Shown: one piece after another, positions 48,601 through 59,222 of the stretch
How the letters are laid out: every line of letters starts with the position of its first letter
How positions within the stretch are numbered: the stretch's first letter is position 1
Assembly: GCF_018320785.1 (NCBI RefSeq)
Contig: NC_054886.1
Location: forward strand, 35,504,020 to 35,568,019
Direction: 5' to 3'
Origin: Cheilinus undulatus
Taxonomy: Eukaryota > Chordata > Actinopteri > Labriformes > Labridae
DNA: 64,000 nt
Made by a program: the position numbers and the translations under genes
Notes under the pieces: model-generated
Databases searched by the model: none
What the model was told of the DNA's origin: nothing
The model's input: the letters and a program-made list of their open reading frames with translations, nothing else

Positions 48601-51600
48601 AAGTACAGCCTCTCACTCCTGATTGGTCCTGTCACTTTCTAACAGGGCCCAATCTGGATTCACCAGTGAGAAATACAGAAACAAGCAAATCCATCTGCTA
48701 TGCAAGGTTAGTGGTATAATCCGCTGAGGATGAGGTGACGGTGCAGGTCGGGAGCGGGGAGAAGTCCTGCTTATCCAGGATAGAAAATTTATTTTTTTTT
48801 ATGATTTGAGGACCTTGCACCATGTCAAAATTTGGCGTTTTTGGCCTTTTTCCACTGATGGACACTTGACACATTTGAACAAGCTCTTCTGAGGGATTTC
48901 ATCTGATTGACTCCTGAATTTTTATTAACTTAAATTAGACAACCTTGAGACCCAAAGTTGTGGGAACAGTGAGTTTTCACCAAAGGGCGGGGCCGTTATC
49001 AGAGCCCAAAGTTAACGCTGGTTTTTGTCTATTTTTTGCTGTGAAATTACACCAATATAACCTTATGACTTTTTAGTTTTTATTTCAATCATCACCAAAC
49101 TTCACAAGGATAATCACACATTGGTCCTGAATACATCCATGCATCAATATCATCACTTTGTCACAGCGCCCCCTTCTGCCAGTCAAACATTTGCACCACT
49201 TTTTATGTGTTTTTCATGTGTTGCCACAAAATAAATCAGCCCCTGCACACCGTTCAACTCAGACTAATGAATCATGGTGTGCATATAGATCATCAGATTT
49301 ACAAGAAAGGCTCTTGGACCCATGCACAAAGCTCAACAGGAAGTCCAGCAGCTTCATCGCAATTTCCCAAAGTCTTTTTATGTCTCGCCCTAGATTTCTG
49401 AACAGTCATAACTCTGGAATATATTGTTGTATCTAAGACAAATTTCATGTGCCTGATAAAAGTCCAGGCTAGAACACATTCGTATTTCAAATTTTGAAAA
49501 ATAGTGCAGCGTCACCCTCTGGCAAGAGAAAGTCACTTCTTCTGAGTTTCACATTCCAGTCCCTACATGGTTGGCCAAATCATGCTGAAATTCACTCACG
49601 CTGCTCCCAAGGAGTTGACATTGTGCCTATGCAAGGGTCAAAAGTTCACGTAAAAAGGCGTGGCACTGGGGATTTTTTGTTTTCCATGAAACAGGAAGTA
49701 GAATTTCCAGGGCCTTATGATATGTGTTAAGCAATGAAATTGCCAAAAAAATTCTCATTAGCATTCTGAGATAATTGGTACAATGTTTGTATGTGGCCGT
49801 GGCCTATTGGCTTAATGGTGCAGAATGCACAAAAAAAGCCTCTTGGACCCATATTGTAAATCAAACAGGAAGTCAGCCATTTTGAATTTTTTGGTTAAAC
49901 AAGGCATATTTCAGGGGTTGTATTTGAACTAACTTGGCTGAGGGCGTTCATCCAAACAACGTCATGTGCGGTGTAGAGCAAGAAGAGATGTCTTGGGTCA
50001 AAAGTTGTTTGGAACCTTCTCCTTAGTCGAGAGGCGTGGCCATGGCAGCTCCTCAAAGTTAGCTATCTTTTACAAAACATAGGATATTGCTGTAATGGAA
50101 ACATACTTTGGCAAAACTGATCTAGATCTATCAAACTTGGTTTCAATGCATGTCTGAACATATCAACATGACAACACTCAATATCTGTGAATTTTCATTG
50201 AAGTGTGGGGGAGGGGCATCGCGTTAAATGATGATTTTAGCAGTGCTGTCCCACCAGAAACACTCAAACTCTCATAACTCCCCTGTACATCATTGTAGCT
50301 GAAACAGATTTTGTGTTTTTATTGGAAATGTATTCCTGGACAAATGACCCTAGAACATTTTAATCTAAAACACAGCGCCTCCATGTGGCAACATGAAGTA
50401 GTGTTTTTACTAAATCACCTATAAATCCTACAATACATGAAAATATTATAATAATATGATAATCAGGATCCCTCATCAGTCCTGTTTATTTCCTCTGTAT
50501 GCACGTAGAAATGTATATCTCTGTGTTTGTTTCACTTCTATGTCATATTTGTAAAAACTTTCATACTCACTGGTGGAGCTCTGGGATCCTCATGGCCCCC
50601 AACTCAGCGTACCAGCCCTCTTCTTCATTCCTGTAGGTCTCCACCCGTCCTCCAACTCGACCACTGGCCTCTAAAATAGTGACCTTTGAAAAAAACATCA
50701 GACATAATCCTTCCAGTTTCTCATCACAAGCTTTTTATTTGTGATAAAGTTTTATTATAGGTTGACTCGTGTTCACTCCTGTAGTTTTATCTGGATGATA
50801 GAGAATCAATTAAATGTTGCACTACAGAAAAATAAAGTTCATGGTGTTACATGGCATCATGAATCTCCTGTCACTCTTTTTTGGAGGAATATTTATCATG
50901 TTAGACAGGTAAGCTATCTTCAAAGTATTTCATTCAATACTAAACAATCGATATGACACAAAGTGTTTCAGTTTGTTAAATAAAGCACAACTTAACCTTT
51001 ATTTAGCAAATGCACATTCTGAAATCACAGTCCCTGTCTGTAGCAGAGCATTAGCATTAGCATTAGCATGTACCTTGTGTCCTGCGTCTTGCAGTAGCTT
51101 GGCAGCCGTCAGTCCCGCCACCCCCGCTCCAACGATTACAACATGATTGGATGTGTTGACGTGTGGGAGGCCAGTTTTCACAGTGTCTAGCAACTTATCA
51201 TAGTCGTTGTCCTCTAAACAGTCAGCCAGAGTTTGCAGTGGCGGGACAGTTGCAGAGGAAGGGCAGAACAACCCGAGCAGAAGCAGACCAACAGCAACTG
51301 TGTAGAGAAAGTGGTGAGAATAAACCCATTTGTCTTGGTATTAAACTCTAAAGGCCTTTAAACTCTAAAGTAGCAGGTAGGAAAACACAGATTAATCTTT
51401 AAACTCATGCCTCAAAAACAAGCTCTAAAACAAATATGGTATCAGCACAAGACAAACACTGATCTGAAACCGTAGCCTTGAACGGCCTGGCCTCTCTAAC
51501 ATTAGAGCAGGACAGCTGTGAGCATGACTGGACAGTTCTGAGAGGGGACATCCCGGTGTACTGGGGGATCATTTGAGAATATTGTTCTTCAACACCATTA

Positions 51601-53538
51601 CTGACAGACCTAGAAAAAAGAAATCACAAAGAAACAAGGGGAACAGGGGTCCAGTTCTCAGACGGCAGAGTAGGAGGATCCACAGAATCAAAAGCATATA
51701 TAAGCAGTGTTCTGTGATCAGACCAGTCCAGGGTGTACCCCGCCTCTCGCCAGCTGGGATAGGCCCCAGCCCCCCATGATCCCCAACGGGATAATCGGTA
51801 TAGGAAATGGGTGTCTGGATGTTCTATGATCACATCCTCAGTTGCCTGGTCCACCTCAGCTCGAGTTTATTGATTGCATTCACCCGAGTACTGAATAAAC
51901 TCCTCAGATCCTGCCTGCTGAGAGGTCCTTCTCAGCCTTGTTTTTCACTCATTTCATTTTATGGACAACTCTTCAACCTGATCAACACCAGTTTTCTTTT
52001 TGCATTTTGCTAACTGTCTTCCTAGCATCTCTTAATGAGCTAAACAACAAACGCAGACACAATTTCTGGCAGAAAGTCAGAGATGTACTGCCACGGTGCA
52101 TGACTTCCTCTGTGTGTCTCAATTTTACGAAGCGTATCTCTCTGCTGCCACCTGTTGGCGTCTGTTGGTGGTTAGTGGTAATTTCTTATGGGGCGCAGTC
52201 ATGTTGCGCCCTCAAAGCTCCTATCTCTTGTATTGAAGAGGAGTGAATGCACACACGCAGGTTTATAACTGTAGTCTATAGAAGGCTGTGGGCGCAGGAG
52301 CCCAGCGCCCCAGGGAGGAGATGAGTGAACAGGAAGTAAAGGCAAACGCTTAGTACGTTTGTGAGCTACTGATTTATTGCACATTATACATTTAAACCTT
52401 TTAATAAATCATCTTTATGTAGTGCATGATAGAGTTTATCTATGTTCATATGAATTTATTGATATTTAATAACCTTGTAAAGCAGATGGATACGCCCGTT
52501 TCCTTGTTTCTCACTGGTGAATCCATCTTGCAAAGCTCCCATCTGAACTGTTTGGGCCCAGTTAGAAAGTGACAGGACCAATCAGTGACAAGGGGCAGTA
52601 CTTTCAGGCATGGCGGAGTCGTGGCGTAAACAAGCCGCAGCAAGAGCTGGTGCAGTTATGGAGGAAGAGATTAGCGTGGATGCTGCTAAAGCGCCAGTTT
52701 TATCAGAACTTGATGACATTTCTTTGTTTAAAGAACAAAGAACAGCAGTGAGTTGTTTTCCTTTCAAAAACGACAAAAGTCGAGTTCTTACATGTCTGTA
52801 GTCCCCATGTTTCACGTTATTCCCTGTAGCTCACGCTGCTCAATAGTAGCTACATCATGTGTTTTGTTGCTCTGATTGGCCCGTAGAGATGTGACAGACA
52901 GAACGTTCATCCAATCACACTCCGAGTTTTTTTCAAAGCCTCTGCCTTTTCTCAAACGTTTCCTATTGAAGCTTTCACAAATCCATCAGGTGTGTCAGGT
53001 TAGATACTTAAAGCAAATGTTTAAAAAGTTATTCAATTAACTAAAGATCTGTCCTCTCTTTTTGGAGGGTCATGGGGGGGCGGCGCCCTAGCGTCCCCTA
53101 TTGACCAGCCGCCACTGCCCCCACCCTCCCTTCCACCCCCACCCCCACATGCACACCCCCTTTACCCCCCCGCCCCTGCCAATCTTTTGTTCGTCCTTGC
53201 ACAAAGGTTATCAACACCTCCTCCTGTGTTTCTGATCACATAGAAGAGTGTGCTTTCAGCTTCCTTAGGGATGTGATGTTTAGCAAAGGCATCTACAGTC
53301 TGAGATGAGTGCAGAGCTGTACTTCTGCTGTCAGTCATAAAGATCTGACTGCAAAACAAACATTGCATGGTGAAACAGAGAGAGGGAACTCTTCCTCAGA
53401 ACCACGGACAGGAGAATAGAAGAAGGAATGGTTTTCAGTCATTGGTTTACTTTTACTGGGATCTTCACTGTCTCCATTGCTTCCTGTTGAAAATCACACT
53501 ATTGCATTCTACTCACCTGATTTCCATGTCAGAGCCAT
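45619..53538 (-). CDS. laao: L-amino-acid oxidase (secreted flavoprotein), complete gene
   Basis: Oxidatively deaminates L-amino acids to keto acids, ammonia and hydrogen peroxide; fish relatives act as antibacterial factors and IL4I1 is the mammalian kin. Coding exons (minus): 53,538-53,517; 51,297-51,074; 50,683-50,571; 48,151-47,950; 47,285-47,217; 47,060-46,924; 46,414-45,619. All are GT-AG, phases agree, and the join is 1,563 nt (520 residues), the usual family length. Seen: signal peptide (about 1-23, hydrophobic [10 protein letters not shown]), FAD-binding [10 protein letters not shown] at 61-70, [10 protein letters not shown] next, and the C-terminal FAD/substrate motifs FAGEHT (479-484) and HGWMETA (488-494). 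Nothing in the frame is broken. A TATA box and 5'UTR exon lie at 55.0 kb. The introns carry several transposons. Confidence 0.95.
47368..47936. mobile_element. Harbinger-like MITE in LAAO intron 4
   Basis: The ends AGCCTGATTTATGC and, reversed, AGCCTGATTTAAGC are flanked by TTA on both sides (47,365-47,367 and 47,937-47,939), the 3-bp TWA target of PIF/Harbinger-type elements. The interior is GC-richer with 'cacacacacaca' and no transposase. Its right edge is about 13 bases from the 5' splice site of LAAO exon 4 (donor after 47,950). A diverged, internally deleted version starts at 63,735 in the second copy. Confidence 0.8.
48194..48385 (-). mobile_element. Tc1-family (Sleeping Beauty-like) fragment in LAAO intron 3
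   Basis: The left end 'cagttgaaactagaagttta' resembles a Tc1-type terminal repeat. The following sequence ('aagtgcaccagtccctcctg', 'catgatgctgccaccccc') is the complement of transposase text around a GGSIML-like segment. Internally deleted; the other end is missing. Confidence 0.65.
48386..48712 (-). repeat. Dispersed repeat, copy A (inverted relative to 52.5 kb)
   Basis: Matches the complement of 52,470-52,925: 'attctgtctgtcaca' and 'aatcagagcaacaaaa', then 'cgctttagcagcatccacgc', then 'cctgtcactttctaac'. The coding-like part is broken relative to copy B. Lies in LAAO intron 3. Confidence 0.8.
49100..50450 (+). repeat. Dispersed 'AAACAGGAAGTAG' repeat in LAAO intron 3
   Basis: Same family as 1.2-2.4 kb: 'catgaaacaggaagtagaat' near 49,685, 'gaggcgtggccatggcag' near 50,031, and 'gcgcctccatgtggcaacatg'-type text near 50,375-50,395. 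Non-coding; class unknown. Confidence 0.6.
51715..51825 (+). mobile_element. LINE/SINE 3' tail in LAAO intron 1
   Basis: 'gtccagggtgtaccccgcct' followed by 'agctgggataggcccc' and 'gggataatcggtatagga' is the familiar tail of a teleost non-LTR element. Short, non-coding. Confidence 0.7.
52470..52925 (+). repeat. Dispersed repeat, copy B, with a RecQ-helicase-like coding fragment
   Basis: Copy A lies inverted at 48.4-48.7 kb. At 52,610-52,801 the frame reads an Ala-rich start, then [20 protein letters not shown]. This resembles the region just before the helicase Walker motif in RecQ-like proteins found in fish repeats, but no Walker motif follows. Lies in LAAO intron 1. Likely a transposon carrying a captured exon; identity is inferred. 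Confidence 0.5.
53045..53180. repeat. C-rich low-complexity stretch
   Basis: Runs of 'ccccaccc' and 'acccccac' between 53,105 and 53,175, in LAAO intron 1. No gene content. Confidence 0.8.
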
Positions 53539-53544
53539 CCCTGT

Positions 53545-53577
53545 TCAAAGGCTTGGCCTTGTTGCCTTCAATAGCAT
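53545..53577 (-). promoter_or_regulatory. Short upstream ORF in the LAAO 5' leader
   Basis: In the exon that begins at 53,581 (acceptor CCTCTTTTAG), an ATG at 53,577 opens a ten-codon frame (MLLKATRPSL) ending in TGA, six bases before the LAAO ATG at 53,538. If the exon is used as modelled, scanning ribosomes meet it first, so it may dampen translation or act through reinitiation. Confidence 0.6.
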
Positions 53578-54436
53578 GAAGCTAAAAGAGGAATAGGAAC
53601 AACAGAAGAATTATCACACTTTGGACTGGGATTGAAATAAGAAATATTCTTTGAACACATTACAAACATGGTTTTAAATGTCCAGTCAATGGTGAATTTA
53701 TGGAGAAATTCATTAAGAAATAGAAGATATTTGAGCATTACTCACTTTTTCTAATTTGATCATGTACAAAGGACTTGTGCTTTGAGGCTCTTTGTCTTTC
53801 TCATGGAAAAAAGGCTGTCGTTAAACATTTTTAGTCGACATGAACACTGATGCACACTAATGTGCAGCAAATAAGAGTCCTTCACACCTGATGAAACTGC
53901 AGGAAGTGACTCCAGCTTCTTCTCTGAGTTTGCCTCAGAGAGAGAGAGAGTCCACTGAAGCCTCGTTTACACGTCTCTGACCTTTTGACACTTCACTTAT
54001 ATTCTCATTTCTTCATCAGAACAAATATGTATGGTGGCAGTTTAGTTTCCTTTGTCTCACACCCCAAAACCCCCACTGTGAGAACCTCTTTCCCCCAATA
54101 CCTTCTCTCTTTGCCTCTGATGCATATCCTCAAAAAGACAGAGGAAACCATAGGTGTCGACCTTACTGCATATGTAAAGAGAACAACAAAGGCTTGCTGA
54201 GCCAGGTTTTCCTGTGTAGGTGTGAAACCCTCTTCCAGGTGTGAACCTTCTGTCCCTCTGTGGGATCTCCAGACCCCCCAAACCACCACCCCCCACCCTG
54301 TGCAGATGTGGAGTGGGCACAGACAGAAGTGTAGCTCAAACACATCCTGGGAGGGGACATAGCAAGCATAAAGGTCCTTGTCCCTTCTCTTGGGAGGGCT
54401 CATTCTCTCTCAGACAGTCTACTGCCTGGACCCTGT

Positions 54437-54552
54437 CCCTGTCCCTCTCGCTCTCTCCCTCCCCCTCTCCCTCTCTCTCTCTCTCTCTCTTTCTCTCTTT
54501 CTCTCTCCCCCTTTCTCTTACTCTCTCTCTTGTTCTCTCTCTGTCTGTCTTG
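54437..54552 (+). repeat. (CT)n-rich microsatellite
   Basis: Runs of 'ctctctctctctctctct' with interruptions, in the first intron (5' leader) of the LAAO gene. Open frames across it are artefacts. Confidence 0.95.
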
Positions 54553-55011
54553 TAATGCTTACTGAGTGCTGTACATGTGATTTACCTTATAATAATAAAC
54601 CTTTTTTGTCGGCTGGCAGACTGTCTAAATATTTCTTTTGTTCACCAGCAGCAACAGAGAAAAATTTCTACCACAGTTGTTACTGAAAAATAACTAAGTT
54701 TCCTGTAATGTCTTTTTGTACATCAATCCCCAAAGCGCATGCACTGTTTCTGTTTCTCTCCTCCCTCTGAGCAGGAATCTGCACACCAGTGTTACATAAG
54801 TATGTGAAGCTACTGTTAGGTCTTCTTTTGATGTCAGTAATATTTTAGAAAAAAGATCATTTATTGATCCCCAGAGAGGAAATTCAGCATCTTAACAACA
54901 CAGCAGAGGAAAGTGGTAAAATACAGAAGAACTGAAAAAGAATGAGCAACAGAAATCAAAGCTATCCTGAAAATACTGATAAATAAAGCAGACATTCCTA
55001 CCTGTGGAGCT

Positions 55012-55038
55012 GAGTGAAGAGAGTGTAGCGTCACAGTG
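55012..55038 (-). promoter_or_regulatory. LAAO 5'UTR exon (inferred start site near 55,038)
   Basis: About 30 bases downstream of the TATA box transcription should start near 55,038. The donor CACAG|GTAGG lies after 55,012 and can join the acceptor before 53,581. The exact start is inferred from spacing only; further 5'UTR exons are possible. Confidence 0.5.
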
Positions 55039-55060
55039 ATCTGAGCTGAAATCCCAGCCT

Positions 55061-55069
55061 CCTTTTATA
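55061..55069 (-). promoter_or_regulatory. TATA box of the LAAO gene
   Basis: TATAAAAGG on the minus strand, 23-50 bases upstream of the inferred 5'UTR exon. A strong match to the vertebrate TATA consensus in the right place and orientation. Confidence 0.65.
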
Positions 55070-55489
55070 CCTTCCTCTCTGCAAACATTTCAATTAATGT
55101 TGTCTGACTCTGTTCCACTTTTTCCTGCAGATGAGTCACATCTGTTTGATGGCGCCCTGCGTTTGGCTCACTCACTGGAATCAAAACACCTGTTTAAGAA
55201 AATAAAGCACTTCACATGACCTCATTACCTGGTCTGGTCTAACCAACTCTGACAGCTTAAAGAAAAGAAAATCATTTTCATTTTTTTAAGTTAAAAATAA
55301 CATGAAACTTTTAAAAACAATCACAACATTTCCATTTTTCTTCCTGCAAAAACATCTGACTGTTTCAGTGTTTGGTGACACGACAAGAAAAAAAGAGGAA
55401 AACAAAACTAAAAGGGGAAAATTTGTTTTAGATTTTTAAAATCCTGATCTTTCACTTCATGCAAATCTAAACATGAACTAACATGAACG

Positions 55490-56685
55490 TGCACAAACAT
55501 TCATGTTAGTGCGTGCACTAACATGAAAGTGCAAAGACTTAAATGTAGTGCACGTTCATGTCTGTGCACGTTCATGTTAGTGCACATTCATGTCTGTGCA
55601 CGTTCATGTTAGTGCACGTTCATGTCTGTGCACGTTCATGTTAGTGCACTTTCATGTTAGTGCATGTTCATGTCTGTGCACGTTCATGTCTGTGCACGTT
55701 CATGTCTGCACGTTCATGTTTGTGCACGTTCATGTTAGTGCACGTTCATGTTTGTGCACGTTCATGTTAGTACACGTTCATGTCTGTGCACGTTCATGTA
55801 TGTGCACTTCATGTCTGCACGTTCATGTTAGTGCACTTTCATGTCTGCACGTTCATGTTAGTGCACGTTCATGTTTGTGCACGTTCATGTCTGTGCACGT
55901 TTATGTTAGTGCACGTTCATGTTAGTGCACGTTCATGTTAGTACACTTTCATGTCTGTGCACGTTCATGTCTGTGCACGTTCATGTCTGTGCACGTTCAT
56001 GTCTGCACGTTCATGTATGTGCACGTTTATGTTTGTGCACGTTCATGTTAGTGCACGTTCATGTCTGCCAATCATGTTAGTGCACATTCATGTCTGTGCA
56101 CGTTCATGTCTGCACGTTCATGTCTGCACGTTCATGTCTGCACGTTCATGTTAGTGCACGTTCATGTTAGTACACTTTCATGTCTGTGCACGTTCATGTC
56201 TGCACGTTCATTTTAGTGCACGTTCATGTCTGTGCACGTTCATGTTAGTGCACTTTCTTGTCTGTGCACGTTCATGTTAGTGCACGTTCATGTTAGTACA
56301 CTTTCATGTCTGTGCACGTTCATGTATGTGCACGTTCATGTCTGCACGTTCATGTATGTGCACGTTTATGTTAGTGCACGTTCATGTCTGTGCACGTTCA
56401 TGTCTGTGCACGTTCATGTTAGTGCACGTTCTTGTCTGTGCACGTTCATGTCTGTGCACGTTCATGTTAGTGCACGTTCATGTTAGTGCCCGTTCATGTT
56501 AGTGTACGTTCATGTCTGTGCACGTTCATGTTAGTGCACGTTCATGTCTGTGCACGTTCATGTTAGTGCACGTTCATGTCTGTGCACGTTCATGTTAGTG
56601 CACGTTCATGTTAGTGCACGTTCATGTCTGTGCACGTTCATGTCTGTGCACGTTCATGTTAGTGCACTTCATGTTCTTGTACGTT
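55490..56685. repeat. 16-bp minisatellite
   Basis: About 75 units of 'tgtgcacgttcatgtc' and 'agtgcacgttcatgtt'. The two types alternate irregularly, with shorter 'ctgcacgttcatgt' units mixed in. It includes the palindrome GTGCAC. Lies about 0.4 kb upstream of the LAAO TATA box. Frames reading VHVHVSARSC are artefacts. Confidence 0.95.
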
Positions 56686-56689
56686 CCTC

Positions 56690-57254
56690 GAGCGATCCAA
56701 GTGTTTCAGACACAAATATTTTCTTTGGATGTGCCTGAGGGGAAGTGCACACTGTAGAGAAAAAAAAAACAAAAGTGGTTGCCATCTATTTCCTCACTAA
56801 CATGAACGCGCGTAAGCATTTCAAGGATCACAGATATGTGTGTCCCTTGTTAAAGCCTTATATCAGCTGAATGTCCTCTTCCATCCTGGTAAACACTTTA
56901 AATTTTATGCTAGATCAGCGATTCTGGTATCCACTGGAAACAAGACATGACTTGGGTTTGGTCCAATCAGAGACAAGTACCAGGGTCCTACCCTTTACGT
57001 CTTCCTGAAATTTATTTCATGCTCCATGAAATGTATTTGTGCTCTGGGAAATGTGTTTTGTGACTTTTTTTTTCTGTGAAATTTATTTGTGTTTTGTGAA
57101 TTTTTTTGTGTTCATTTTACATGGACATAATGAGAGAGAAAATGATTCCATATTTCATCCTAAAACAGCTGTTGGATTTGTCTTTAGGTTAAGTGTCACC
57201 TTATAAAAACAGCCTGGTTATAGATTCATATTCTCGTGTAGTTGTTGTTTCACA
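56690..57254. other. Non-coding spacer
   Basis: Between the 16-bp array and the MITE. Nothing recognised. Confidence 0.4.
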
Positions 57255-57258
57255 TTAA

Positions 57259-57848
57259 CCCTCTGGTATCCCTTGAGCCTAAAATGCACACTCTGATGTT
57301 ACTTTTTTAAATCGCTCTGCCCTCTTTAATAATTAATATTATCATGTATTCTAATTTTTGTTCATTTTTGCACAATTTTCAAAATTCTGTCCCAGCCACA
57401 GCAATCAGCCCAACATAAATAAAGTAAACCTCTTTTATAGCGTCAATATCCCTGCTGTGTAAAAAATCCCCATTCAAACCACTTTTTTGATCCATACGCC
57501 ATGAAGACATGAATCATGCATTTTCTGGTGTCTGGGCTTCATTTAAGATTTTGGGCTTTACATTTGCACCTGGACCATGTTTTTACTCTGTGACGTCACT
57601 TTTACCATATATGGGCGAGGGCAGGAATAATTGTGTGGTTTTTCTTTTTTTTTTCATCAAAACATTTCATTTGTTTACTTTACAAACATGGCATACAAAG
57701 GGTTAAAAGATATGACAATTATTGAGTATTTGGTATTTTTGTTGGTTTGTTGTTAATGGCACAAGTTGACGAAACAAGGAAAACTAAACAATTATTTTAG
57801 GCTCACTAGGAGGAAAATGAGGCAGCAGTTTGTAGGGACACCAGAGGG
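57259..57848. mobile_element. piggyBac-like MITE, 590 bp
   Basis: The ends CCCTCTGGTATCCCT and, reversed, CCCTCTGGTGTCCCT are flanked by TTAA on both sides (57,255-57,258; 57,849-57,852). No transposase ORF; AT-rich interior. Confidence 0.78.
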
Positions 57849-57981
57849 TTAAGAAAAGATGATTTTCTACTGAATATTTACTCAGTACTTTGAGTAGTCA
57901 AGTATATTTTATCCAGTACCTTTACTTTTACTTCAGTACAGTAATCTAGTACTTCCTGTCAGAAATAAACCTGCTGATGTC

Positions 57982-59091
57982 CTACACTCTCCCTTTAAAC
58001 ACATCCTCCTCTTTCTGAAACAACATCACATTTTAGAAGGATTTAGAGCCAGAAAACACAATACAGAAGGCTTTAATTCATTTATCTTACAAGCTTTAAC
58101 CTCAACCATAAACCCTACTACAGTAACAGTCAGATAGTTTTACTTTACAGCTCTTTAATGATCAGCATTAACATGAAATCCCCTCCTATAGTCAGATTTT
58201 ACACATAGAGACTTGATGCAAGCTTCGTTTTCTTCATTAAACGCTAAAATAACAGTAGACAGATCTACAGTCACGTCATCACTCTATCATCATGTTAATC
58301 TGGATAAATTCATTTAAAGGAGTCTTACCTGTGATGGTATTTATCTATCCCTGTGGTCTGCAGATGCTGTCTGTGTGTGTAACAGGTGTGTATGGGGTAT
58401 AGAAGGAGGAGACCATGGACTGTTGTCCAGCATTTATTTGCTCCTGCAGAAGACAATGAAAACACTTAAATATCCTTCTGGTATCTGGTTTCTGCCCCTC
58501 TGCTCCTAAACATACAGGATGATAAAGTTTACACTGTGAAAATGCTGCAAATGTTTCACTAACCACGGAGCAATGGTGGACATGACCCTTCCTATGGCGC
58601 CAAAAACGCTACGTTAAAACAGCTTTTAAAGTCATATTTTGCTATCAAAAACAAATCTTACTGACTGGTGAAGGGTTACACACACAGACAGCATCTGCAG
58701 ACCACAGGGATAGATAAATACCATCACAGGTAAGACTGCTTTAAATGAATTTATCCAGATTAACATGATGATAGAGTGATGACGTGACTGTAGATCTGTC
58801 TCCTGTTATTTTAGCGTTTAATGAAGAAAACGAAGCTTGCATCAAGTCTCTATGTGTAAAATCTGACTATAGGAGGGGATTTCATGTTAATGCTGATCAT
58901 TAAAGAGCTGTAAAGTAAATACTTATTATATAAAACTATCTGACTGTTACTGTAGTAGGGTTTATGGTTGAGGTTAAAGTTTGTAAAATAAATGAATTAA
59001 AGCCTTCTGTATTGTGTTTTCTGGCTCTAAATCCTTCTAAAATGTGATGTTGTTTCAGAAAGAGGAGGATGTGTTTAAAGGGAGGGTGTAG
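57982..59091. repeat. Large inverted repeat, arms 402 and 417 bp, spacer 291 bp
   Basis: 57,982-58,383 is the near-perfect complement of 58,675-59,091. Landmarks such as 'aggaggggatttcatgttaa' in the right arm have their complement in the left. A 15-base insertion near 58,917-58,932 ('tacttattatataaa') explains the length difference. The spacer has no recognised gene. The right arm abuts a hAT-like end at 59,093. Confidence 0.92.
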
Positions 59092-59092
59092 C

Positions 59093-59222
59093 ACAGTGGT
59101 GTCAAACTAAAGGCCCAGGGACTAAATCTGGCCTGTGGTACAGTTACACCTGGCCCGCCAGATCCTATCATATTCTTATTATAACTGGCCCACTGGTTTG
59201 AGGTCTGCAGATTTCCTCCAGT
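59093..59222 (+). mobile_element. hAT-like terminus leading into the 22-bp array
   Basis: 'cagtggtgtcaaactaaagg' followed by 'cctggcccgccagatcc' is typical of a vertebrate hAT MITE end. The element runs directly into the minisatellite; no right end was found. Confidence 0.6.

Noticed and set aside
54005-54403. Minus-strand 132-codon frame near the LAAO leader
   Set aside because: No domain, overlapping frames of similar length, and it lies in the first intron of the gene model.
55590-56738. Open frames reading VHVHVSARSCLCTFM repeats
   Set aside because: Translation of the 16-bp minisatellite.
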